Below, in pieces: positions 38,806 through 44,504 of a DNA stretch of 44,504 nt. A model generated the notes under the pieces. That model was given only the letters and a program-made list of their open reading frames with translations, had not been told where the DNA came from and did not search any database. Both the position numbers and the translations under genes were made by a program. The stretch is from NCBI RefSeq assembly GCF_016862895.1, contig NZ_BONV01000045.1, positions 1 to 44,504 of the forward strand, written 5' to 3'. The DNA comes from Planotetraspora kaengkrachanensis. Its GTDB lineage: Bacteria; Actinomycetota; Actinomycetes; Streptosporangiales; Streptosporangiaceae. Numbering within the stretch: the stretch's first letter is position 1; every line of letters begins with the position of its first letter.

Positions 38806-39708
38806 CTACAGGCTGCTGCCGGGCGTCAGCAGGTCGTCGAGGCCGATGCGCCGGAAGAAGTCCACCCGGATGCGGTCGGCCACCGCGGAGACCACCTCGC
38901 TCCCATCGCGGCTGGGGTCGACGTGGGTGCGCAGCGGCCTGGTCCCTGCGGGCATGTCCACCACTCGGACGATGGCCTCCGCCACCTCCGAGACGTCGGC
39001 CGTCGGCGGCAGCAACCCGGCCAGGCGGACGTTGACGTCGTCCATCAGGGTCGCGTACTTCTCGTCGTAGGAGACGACGCGCTCGGCGTCGTCCGGCCGC
39101 CCGGCGTGGAGGAAGTGGTTGGTCCCCTCGGTGTACGCGCCCGGGACGACGATCGCGGTCTCGACGCCGAACCGGATCAGCTCACCGGCGTAGCTGACGG
39201 CGAGGGCGTCCATCGCGGCCTTCGCCGCGAAGTAGGGGCCGAGGAACGGCGGGCACCCGCCGCGCGTGCTCGAACTGCCGACCCACACGAGCAGCCCCTC
39301 GTGCCGGTCCCGCATGTACGGCAGGGCCGCCCGGTTGACGCGCTGGGTTCCCACCACGTTGGTGTCGTACACCTGGGCGATCTGCTCGGGGGTGAACGCC
39401 TCGGCGGGCCCGAGCACCATGTGCCCGGCGTTGTGCACGACCACGTCGAGACGGCCGTGGGCGCGCACGATCTCGCTGATCGCGGCGTCCGCCGACGTCT
39501 GCGAGGACACGTCGAGTTCGATCGGCCGCAGGTCGACGGAGTTGTCCGCGGCGTACTTGTGGAGGTCGGCGACCGCGGGCGCGTTACGGCCCTCGGTCTC
39601 CCTGATGCCCGCGTACACGGTGTGACCCGCGTGGGCGAGGGCGCGCGCGGTGAGCGCGCCGAAGCCGCTGGACGCGCCGGTGACGACGACGATCTTGCTG
39701 GGGTTCAT
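38806..39708 (-). CDS. Short-chain dehydrogenase/reductase
   Basis: 300-residue classical SDR. TGASSGFG cofactor loop (10-17), NAG in HNAGHM, catalytic Ser in GSSSTRGG, and the YFAAK (Tyr-x3-Lys) pair. The extended C-terminal tail after residue 250 is longer than the 250-residue core family. It lies 32 bases after the first SDR gene and has AAGGAA before its ATG, so they are an operon. Substrate unknown. Confidence 0.9.
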   Translation of the reverse strand: MNPSKIVVVTGASSGFGALTARALAHAGHTVYAGIRETEGRNAPAVADLHKYAADNSVDLRPIELDVSSQTSADAAISEIVRAHGRLDVVVHNAGHMVLGPAEAFTPEQIAQVYDTNVVGTQRVNRAALPYMRDRHEGLLVWVGSSSTRGGCPPFLGPYFAAKAAMDALAVSYAGELIRFGVETAIVVPGAYTEGTNHFLHAGRPDDAERVVSYDEKYATLMDDVNVRLAGLLPPTADVSEVAEAIVRVVDMPAGTRPLRTHVDPSRDGSEVVSAVADRIRVDFFRRIGLDDLLTPGSSL

Positions 39709-39740
39709 AGGGGATTCCTTTTCCGGGTGCCGGCCGCGCG

Positions 39741-40499
39741 TCAGATGGCGCCGCCGTTGGCCCTGATGACCTGGCCGTTCACCCAGTGGCCTTCGGGGCT
39801 CGCGAGGAAGGTGACGACGGCGGTGATGTCCTCCGCCGTGCCGAGGCGCTCCAGCGGGGGCGCGGCGGCCAGCCGGCCGAGGTTCTCCTCGGTGTTGTTC
39901 TCGTAGAGCAGGTCGGTGGCGGTCGGGCCGGGGGCCACGACGTTGACGGTGATGTCGCGGCCGCGCATCTCACGGGCGAGGATGAGGGTCATCGCCTCAA
40001 CGGCGCCCTTGCTGGCGGCGTATCCGCTGTAGCGCGGGAAGGCGAGCCCGACGACCGACGACGAGAAGTTGATGAGCGTGCCGCCGGGCCGCAGGCGCCT
40101 GACGGCCTGCTGGGAGACGACGAACGTGCCGCGGATGTTGGTGCGGTGCATCTCGTCGAGCACGTTGAGATCGAGCTCGGCCAGGGTGGACAGGACCATC
40201 CGGCCCGCGGCGTTGACGACCACGTCGACGCCGCCGAAGGTCTGCTCGGCCAGGTCGAACACCTCGGCCATGTCGTTCTCGTCCGCGACGTCGGCCTGGG
40301 CGGCGATCGCCTGGCCGCCGGCCTCGCGGATCTCCTTCACCGTCACGTCGGCCGCGGCCTGGTTTCCTCCGTAGACCACGACGACGGCGAGGCCGTCCGC
40401 CGCGAGCTTCCTGGCCACCTGGTTGCCGATGCCGCGCGATCCTCCGGTGACGACGGCGACGCGTGCCTGGCCGGATTCGTTCTCCGTGGTGATGGACAT
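39741..40499 (-). CDS. Short-chain dehydrogenase/reductase
   Basis: 252-residue SDR with the classical TGGSRGIG loop, NAAG, catalytic Ser in FSSSVVG, and YAASKG (Tyr-x3-Lys). The C-terminal end GxxxxxxGQVIRANGG is typical of FabG-like NADPH reductases. Start ATG 40499 (GGGGA 7 bases upstream) removes a spurious 19-residue extension in the longer frame. It is the first gene of the two-SDR operon and is preceded by GTTA-type palindromes, suggesting inducible control. Confidence 0.9.
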   Translation of the reverse strand: MSITTENESGQARVAVVTGGSRGIGNQVARKLAADGLAVVVVYGGNQAAADVTVKEIREAGGQAIAAQADVADENDMAEVFDLAEQTFGGVDVVVNAAGRMVLSTLAELDLNVLDEMHRTNIRGTFVVSQQAVRRLRPGGTLINFSSSVVGLAFPRYSGYAASKGAVEAMTLILAREMRGRDITVNVVAPGPTATDLLYENNTEENLGRLAAAPPLERLGTAEDITAVVTFLASPEGHWVNGQVIRANGGAI

Positions 40500-40539
40500 C
40501 GAGGTATCCCCGCATTCATAGCAGTGCTTTCGCGTTTGC

Positions 40540-40598
40540 GTTAACAACGATACCACGATTTGGAAGTCTCGTTACCCGTCCTTGTTATCGCCGTTAAC
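40540..40598. promoter_or_regulatory. Paired GTTAnC-type operators upstream of the SDR operon
   Basis: GTTATCGCCGTTAAC (40584-40598) is a pseudo-palindrome (GTTA-n-CG-n-CG-n-TAAC). GTTAACAACGATACC (40540-40554) is a related copy in the inverse orientation. Both contain the palindrome GTTAAC. The two sites flank the AT-rich promoter region of the minus-strand SDR operon, as for a looping or cooperative repressor. The regulator is not identified; an ArsR-like gene is nearby. Confidence 0.5.
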
Positions 40599-40615
40599 AC
40601 CCCGTGCCCTTGGGT

Positions 40616-40982
40616 GTGATCATGCACGGGTTCGGTCATGCGCCCTCTGAGCAGGCGCGACACGAGTCGTGATCATGCACAAACTCGTGATCAATGCGGC
40701 CGACCTGGGTGTTTGCCGTTCGTGATCATGCATGATGCAGTGCATGATCACGGCACGCGTGACTGCAGGTAGACCACGTGATGGCCGAATCTGCGCATGA
40801 TCACAAACAAGGTTGGCGCAGGTCGGCGGGCAGGCTCACGAGGTTGTGCATGATCACGCACGGGGGTGGCGCGGGTCGGCGGGCAGGCTCACGAGGTTGT
40901 GCATGATCACGAGGTTGTGCATGTTCACAAACATGGGGTGGCGCGGGGCGGTGGGTGCGCTCACTAGGTTGTGCGTGATCAA
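40616..40982. repeat. Array of ten GTGATCATGCAC-type motifs
   Basis: Ten copies of a 12-bp motif (forward GTGATCATGCAC or its reverse complement). Forward: 40616-40627, 40669-40680 exact; 40687-40697 and 40722-40733 degenerate. Reverse: 40740-40751, 40846-40857, 40899-40910 exact; 40793-40804, 40917-40928, 40971-40982 with one or two changes. Copies at 40722 and 40740 form a 11-bp-stem hairpin (40722-40732/40741-40751). The second half also has longer direct repeats of about 53 bp (GGCGGGCAGGCTCACGAGG blocks at about 40825 and 40878). No ORF of note covers the stretch. It fills the gap between the ArsR gene and the SDR promoter region. Confidence 0.9.
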
Positions 40983-40986
40983 TCCC

Positions 40987-41580
40987 TCACGCGGAGGGGT
41001 GGGTCTTGACGCTGGGATGGACGGCGACGATGACTCGGTGATCACGGCCGCCCTCGGCCGCCTCGTCGTGATACTTGCTCACCAGTGCGGCCACGGCCCC
41101 CGCCAGCTCTTCCGCGAACGCCGCGCGGTCGGCCGCCGAGGCGAAGCGCACCTCTCCGTCCAGCGCGAACGTCGCCACCCGCTTCCGCGCGGCCGTCGCT
41201 CCTGTGATCAGCTCGCCGACGTCCCGCACCAGCTGCGCCGCCAGCGCGAGCAGCCACCGTGCCGACAACCGATCGGGCGCGCGTGACGGGTCCGGCTGCA
41301 CCGGCGCCAACGCCAGCGGCGAGATCACGTACGAGGCCGCGGTCGCCCGCATCACCCGCTCGGTCATGTTGCCCTTGCGGCGCTCCTCCACCAGCTCCAC
41401 CAGGCCGTGCCGCTCCAGTGCCTTCAGGTGGTAGTTCACCTTCTGCCGCGGCAACCCCACCTTGGCCGCCAGCATCGTCGCGGACCCGGGCTCCGCCAAC
41501 TCCGCCAGCAACCGCGCGCGCACCGGATCCAGCGACACCTCGGCCGCCGCCGGATCCTCGATCACCGCCACATCGAACAT
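40987..41580 (-). CDS. ArsR-like winged-helix regulator
   Basis: 197-residue protein with an N-terminal winged helix (LDPVRARLLAELAEPGSATMLAAKVGLPRQKVNYHLKALERHGLVELVEERRKGNMTERVMRA), typical of ArsR/YnfM-like helix-turn-helix domains, and a C-terminal region of about 110 residues without the ArsR metal cysteines (none seen). It may sense a small molecule via the C-domain. The start codon is close to the predicted transcription start, so the mRNA may be leaderless. The dyad CCGACAA...TTGTCGG spans its promoter. Confidence 0.85.
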   Translation of the reverse strand: MFDVAVIEDPAAAEVSLDPVRARLLAELAEPGSATMLAAKVGLPRQKVNYHLKALERHGLVELVEERRKGNMTERVMRATAASYVISPLALAPVQPDPSRAPDRLSARWLLALAAQLVRDVGELITGATAARKRVATFALDGEVRFASAADRAAFAEELAGAVAALVSKYHDEAAEGGRDHRVIVAVHPSVKTHPSA

Positions 41581-41595
41581 TGCTTCACCATCCCA

Positions 41596-41633
41596 CCGAC
41601 AATTATCTCTGTCAACGCACTAGAAGTTGTCGG
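41596..41633 (-). promoter_or_regulatory. ArsR gene promoter with flanking inverted repeat
   Basis: CCGACAA (41596-41602) and TTGTCGG (41627-41633) form a 7-bp dyad with a 24-base spacer. Between them on the minus strand lie TTGACA (41615-41610) and GATAAT (41607-41602). The dyad would let the regulator control its own gene; the divergent DUF429 gene is next to it. Confidence 0.45.
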
Positions 41634-41707
41634 AAAGTCTCCCGGTCTGGTCGAACGGTACGCCTGATCGGCGATGCCCGGCGCCCGCCCGGCCGTACGG
41701 TGAAGGT

Positions 41708-42451
41708 GTGCTGACGGTGGGGGTTGATCTCGCGGCCGAGGCGGTGCGTACGGCCGTGGCCTGGGTGGAATGGTCGGCGGGAGGAGCGCGTGTCAGGGAC
41801 GTCGCCGTGGGCGCGGACGACGACCTGATCGTCGAGGCGGTCAAGGGAGCCGCCAAGTCGGGGATCGACTGCCCGCTCGGCTGGCCGGACCTGTTCGTGT
41901 CGTTCGTCTCCGCGCATCGGGCGGGCGACGTCGTCGTGCCCACGGGCCTGGGCCGCGACTGGCGCAGGGACCTCGCGCTCCGCCTGACCGACCGGGCCGT
42001 CCACGAACGGACGGGGTTGCGCCCGTTGAGCGTCTCCGCCGACCGCATCGCCCACCCCGCGATGCGCTGCGCCGCCCTGCTGGCGAGGCTCGGCGCGGAG
42101 ACGGGAGCGGCGGTGGCACGCGACGGCGGCGGCCCCGTCGTCGAGGTCTATCCGGCGGCCTCGCTCAAGATGTGGGGCCTGCCGTACCGCGGATACAAGA
42201 GGACGGAGAACGCCGAGGCGCGGGACCGGATGATCGACGTCCTGCTGGCCGCGGCGCCCTGGCTGAGCCTGGGCGACCACGAAGCCGCCTGCCGGAGGTC
42301 GGACGACGCCGCCGACGCGGTCGTCGCCGCTCTCACCGCGCGGGCGGCGGCGTGCGGGCTCGTCACCGCTCCCGGGCCGGAGCAGGCCGCCGGCGCCGCC
42401 ACCGAAGGCTGGATCGCGGTGCCGACCTCTTCGCTGGACTCGCTGCGCTAG
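41708..42451 (+). CDS. DUF429 protein (predicted RNase H-like nuclease)
   Basis: 247-residue DUF429 (COG2410/COG4328-like) protein. The family core is visible: VGVDLAAE near the N-terminus, IDCPLGWP, RLTDRAVHERTGLRPLSVSADRI, VVEVYPAASLKMWGLPYRGYKR and DAADAVVAALTARA. The spaced acidic residues suggest an RNase H-like nuclease fold; activity is not established. GTG 41708 follows a TACGGT -10-like element (41696-41701) by 6 bases, so the gene is probably leaderless. The convergent TetR gene ends 19 bases after it. Confidence 0.85.
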   Translation: MLTVGVDLAAEAVRTAVAWVEWSAGGARVRDVAVGADDDLIVEAVKGAAKSGIDCPLGWPDLFVSFVSAHRAGDVVVPTGLGRDWRRDLALRLTDRAVHERTGLRPLSVSADRIAHPAMRCAALLARLGAETGAAVARDGGGPVVEVYPAASLKMWGLPYRGYKRTENAEARDRMIDVLLAAAPWLSLGDHEAACRRSDDAADAVVAALTARAAACGLVTAPGPEQAAGAATEGWIAVPTSSLDSLR

Positions 42452-42470
42452 ACAGGCGCCCTGTCGTGGT

Positions 42471-43100
42471 TCACATGGTCACCGCGTCGGGCACGGGTCC
42501 GGCGTCGGCCACCGGCTCGATGCCGGCGAGGGCCGCGTCGAGCGGCACCTTGAGGAACTCGATGTTCCCAGTGGCCTGCATCATGACCACGCCGCCCTGG
42601 ATCGCCGCCAGGATCGAGGACGCGACCTTGTCCGCCTCGAGGGACGACTCGGCCGGCCCGTCCGCCTGCGCGCGGCGGACTCCGTCGGCGATCCGGGTGT
42701 GCCACGTCTCGAGCAGGTCGGCGACGATGACGCGGATGCCCGGGTCGGCGGGGCCCAGCTGGGTGGTCAGCGCGCTCAGCGGGCAGTGGACGCCCTGTTC
42801 TCGGTATTTCTCGACCACCGCGTCGCGCCACGCCTGCCAGCTTCCCGCGGGCCCGAGCCCGTCGAGGAAGGGCTGCTGGTCGTCCAGGACCTCACCGGCC
42901 TCGTGCTCGGCGACCGCCCGGAGCAACTCTGCGCGTCCGTCGGGAAAGTAGTGGAACAGCTGGCTTTTGCTGGTCGCCGTCGCCGCGCGGATGTCGTCGA
43001 GGCCGACCTGGTCGGCTCCCCTTGTGCGGACCAGCTCCGCAGTGCCGGCGACGATCCGTTGCCGGGTCGCGGCGCCCTTGGCGGTGAGAGCACGGGTCAT
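42471..43100 (-). CDS. TetR family regulator
   Basis: 209-residue TetR regulator: N-terminal helix-turn-helix (TRQRIVAGTAELVRTRGADQVGLDDIRAATATSKSQLFHYFPDGRAELL) and a TetR_C-like helical domain with CPLSALTTQLG. The TATTCT -10 (43113-43108) lies 7 bases before the ATG, implying a leaderless mRNA. The 7-4-7 palindrome at 43119-43136 overlaps the -35 region, so the gene is probably autoregulated. No divergent target gene is close; the STAS gene lies upstream on the same strand. Confidence 0.92.
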   Translation of the reverse strand: MTRALTAKGAATRQRIVAGTAELVRTRGADQVGLDDIRAATATSKSQLFHYFPDGRAELLRAVAEHEAGEVLDDQQPFLDGLGPAGSWQAWRDAVVEKYREQGVHCPLSALTTQLGPADPGIRVIVADLLETWHTRIADGVRRAQADGPAESSLEADKVASSILAAIQGGVVMMQATGNIEFLKVPLDAALAGIEPVADAGPVPDAVTM

Positions 43101-43107
43101 GGTCAGG

Positions 43108-43136
43108 AGAATACAAGGCTGGACTTCACAGTCCAG
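43108..43136 (-). promoter_or_regulatory. TetR promoter with palindromic operator
   Basis: CTGGACT-TCAC-AGTCCAG (43119-43136) is a perfect inverted repeat over the -35 region (CTGGAC at 43136-43131) with TATTCT at 43113-43108. Start codon follows after 7 bases. Confidence 0.7.
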
Positions 43137-43232
43137 TCCGATGCGGGATCTTCGGGGGGAGGAGCGACCGGGCCGGTGTTCCGTCCGGTCGGCGCCCGGT
43201 TCGGGTGCGGTCTCAAATGTTCATGTGTGGTC

Positions 43233-43577
43233 TCAGCGGTGAACGAGGGACTCGATCGGCGCCGCGTCGACCCGGAAGGCCTCGCGGAGTCGCGTGGCGT
43301 CGAGGACCACGCCCAATGTGCCGTGCACCCCGGTGAGGTGGAGCGTGCCGCCTGCCCGCACGGCATCGTCGAGGCCCTCGATCAGGACCTCCAGGCCGGT
43401 CGAGTCGCAGAACCACAGGGCCGAGGCGTCCACCACGAGCCTGACGCGTCCCTCGGAGACGAGCCGCCTCAGTGCGCCGCGCAACAGTCCGCCGGTCGCG
43501 ATGTCGAGTTCGCCGGCTAGGGCGACCACGGTGACGGCCGGATGATCGTTAACGGTGATGTCGAGCTGAGCAGTCAT
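43233..43577 (-). CDS. STAS-domain anti-sigma factor antagonist
   Basis: 114-residue SpoIIAA/RsbV-type STAS protein: VVALAGELDIAT, LVVDASALWFCDSTGLEVL and the GVHGTLGVVLDATRLREAF region. The conserved phosphorylatable Ser is in DSTG. Such proteins bind and remove anti-sigma kinases when unphosphorylated, releasing a stress-type sigma factor. No kinase partner gene is in the window. GAAGG lies 5 bases before the ATG, and a -10-like TAGCGT is seen at 43624-43619. Confidence 0.9.
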   Translation of the reverse strand: MTAQLDITVNDHPAVTVVALAGELDIATGGLLRGALRRLVSEGRVRLVVDASALWFCDSTGLEVLIEGLDDAVRAGGTLHLTGVHGTLGVVLDATRLREAFRVDAAPIESLVHR

Positions 43578-43925
43578 ATGCGCGCCTTCGGTCGGATCGG
43601 GGCGTGCTGTCCGAAATGACGCTATCCGTTCGAGCGTCTACGGTAAGTAACGTCCGTGCTCGGTTCGAGCCGTGGAAGGCGCACAGCGCAACCTCCCGGG
43701 AATCCGCTGGTCAACCGGGTAAAGCCGGGAACTCCATACCACCTGTCACACGCGACGCGTCGAAGCGGGGCTCCCGGTGGGCGTGGTGTCGGCCGCCCGC
43801 CTCCCGTCCGACGGCCATGATCCGTCTTACCGGCCGCCCGGTATAAACCGGTCTTTGGCGGTAAGAGAGACTCGTATCCGTAACAAACGGTATGCCGGAA
43901 AAGGCAGCAAGGACAGGGAACAGCC
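43578..43925. promoter_or_regulatory. Noncoding gap with promoters for STAS and stress genes
   Basis: 348 bases without a supported gene between divergent STAS and universal stress protein genes. It holds the minus-strand TAGCGT element (43624-43619), an 8-bp dyad TCTTACCG (43825-43832) / CGGTAAGA (43859-43866), two CCGGT copies flanking ATAAA (43839-43853), and CCGT-AACAA-ACGG (43878-43890). These mark the promoter and candidate operators of the universal stress gene. I see no DosR-type box. Confidence 0.45.
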
Positions 43926-44339
43926 ATGTACAAGCGCATCCTCGCGGCGGTCGACAACTCCCCGCGTTCGGGCCGGGTCCTGGAGACGGTCGAGAACCTC
44001 GCCAAGCTCACCGGTGCGGCCGTCGACGTGGTTCACGTGGGCGCCTCGCAGGTGGTGTACGACACGGTCGTCCAGGTTGAGGATGAACGGGAGGCCCAGG
44101 CGGTCGTCGACGGCGCGCTGGCGAGGTTGAAGGAGGCGGGCGTCGCGGCCCGGGGTGAAGTGCTGACGGGGCTTCGCGGCGACGTCTCCAACATCATCGT
44201 CGAGCGGGCGCAGGAGTTCGGCAGCGACCTGATCGTCCTCGGCCCCGCCCGCCACACGCAGCTGGGCGTGCTCGTCGGCGAGAGCGTGAGCGAGAAGGTC
44301 GCGCTGCACACGCCCACGTCGGTCCTGCTGGCCGTCTGA
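43926..44339 (+). CDS. Universal stress protein
   Basis: 137-residue UspA-fold protein: N-terminal ILAAVDNSPRSGRVLE, central beta/alpha core and the nucleotide-binding GxxxxG-x9-GS[V]-like end (LIVLGPARHTQLGVLVGESVSEKVALHTPTSVLLAV). The ATP-type motif is shifted and has GE instead of GS, so ATP binding is not certain. The ATG is preceded by AGGGAA. The product probably acts in the cytoplasm under stress or starvation, as usual for the family. Confidence 0.93.
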   Translation: MYKRILAAVDNSPRSGRVLETVENLAKLTGAAVDVVHVGASQVVYDTVVQVEDEREAQAVVDGALARLKEAGVAARGEVLTGLRGDVSNIIVERAQEFGSDLIVLGPARHTQLGVLVGESVSEKVALHTPTSVLLAV

Positions 44340-44356
44340 TGCCGTGCCGGGTGAGT

Positions 44357-44384
44357 CGTCGGGCGACCCGGTGATCGCCCGACG
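44357..44384 (+). terminator. Terminator hairpin after the universal stress gene
   Basis: CGTCGGGCGA (44357-44366) pairs perfectly with TCGCCCGACG (44375-44384) around an 8-base loop. No strong T-run follows. Confidence 0.6.
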
Positions 44385-44418
44385 TTCATCCGGCCGCGGC
44401 CGCGGAAGCGCCCGTCCC

Positions 44419-44504
44419 GCTGCTCCGCGGTGCCGTCGCGCTGCTCCGCGGTGCCGTCGCGCTGCTCCGCGGTGCCGTCGCGCTGCTCCGCGGTGCCGTC
44501 GCGC
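44419..44504. repeat. 21-bp tandem repeat running off the window
   Basis: GCTGCTCCGCGGTGCCGTCGC is repeated four times exactly (44419-44439, 44440-44460, 44461-44481, 44482-44502) and goes on past the end. The 21-base period keeps a reading frame; on the minus strand one frame reads DGTAEQR repeats. It may be the end of a repetitive gene lying beyond the window or a noncoding satellite. Confidence 0.9.

Noticed and set aside
40616-40982. CRISPR array
   Set aside because: The 12-bp motifs occur in both orientations at uneven spacing, and there are no constant-length spacers and no cas genes.
44033-44389. Minus-strand frame running from the 21-bp repeats into the universal stress gene
   Set aside because: Antisense to a well-supported gene and with no domain; openness over the repeat follows from its 21-base period.

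Overview
The window is high-GC DNA with many GTG starts, stop/start overlaps of 1, 4 or 8 bases, and several genes whose -10 element (TANNNT) lies 6-7 bases before the start codon, as in leaderless transcripts. With the gene content (self-contained mannitol PTS, zinc-independent ribosomal protein cluster with an MRF-type GTPase, encapsulin with a dye-decolorizing peroxidase, SAV_915 and Rv1733c family proteins) this points to a chromosome segment of an actinomycete, most plausibly Streptosporangiales. The genus is an inference. I saw no tRNA, rRNA, CRISPR array, transposase or phage gene.

Layout. 1-4245: potassium uptake (end of kdpB, kdpC, kdpE, a KimA-type transporter, an Rv1733c-like membrane protein), closed by a strong intrinsic terminator. 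4273-4649: SAV_915 protein with a coupled micro-ORF. 4837-11293: ROK regulator, alpha/beta hydrolase, then a promoter/operator driving a coupled operon (aldehyde dehydrogenase, ThuA-like protein, 2-hydroxyacid dehydrogenase), then a metallo-beta-lactamase-fold hydrolase. 11373-11648: a small orphan protein with its own terminator. 11727-14287: zinc-starvation ribosome cluster around a divergent promoter with a Zur-box-like site. 14384-18358: a 902-residue glycosyltransferase, an HxlR regulator and a DoxX protein, with unusual palindromes between them. 18583-25612: a catabolic island with a five-gene operon (CaiB CoA-transferase, citryl-CoA-lyase-like enzyme, extradiol dioxygenase LigB and LigA, MDR oxidoreductase), an IclR regulator and an amidohydrolase. 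Two copies of the same CGGAC-N4-GTCCG palindrome sit at the two target promoters. 25621-27354: VanW-family wall protein. 27634-34350: eight-gene mannitol PTS operon (DeoR regulator, PfkB kinase, EIIC, EIIB, EIIA, MDR dehydrogenase, HPr, EI). 34418-36559: BBE-type flavin oxidoreductase divergent from a TetR regulator with a 7-5-7 operator. 36641-38607: encapsulin shell and DyP cargo carrying a C-terminal loading peptide. 38806-41580: two SDR enzymes, a 370-bp array of a 12-bp GTGATCATGCAC motif, and an ArsR-like regulator. 41708-44504: DUF429 protein, TetR regulator, STAS anti-sigma antagonist, universal stress protein, and a 21-bp tandem repeat running off the window.

The most novel candidate is the catabolic island: a meta-cleavage dioxygenase of the protocatechuate 4,5-type sits with enzymes that could activate a citrate-like ring-cleavage product as a CoA ester and cleave it, in place of the usual CoA-free aldolase. 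The most striking unexplained noncoding signal is the GTGATCATGCAC array.
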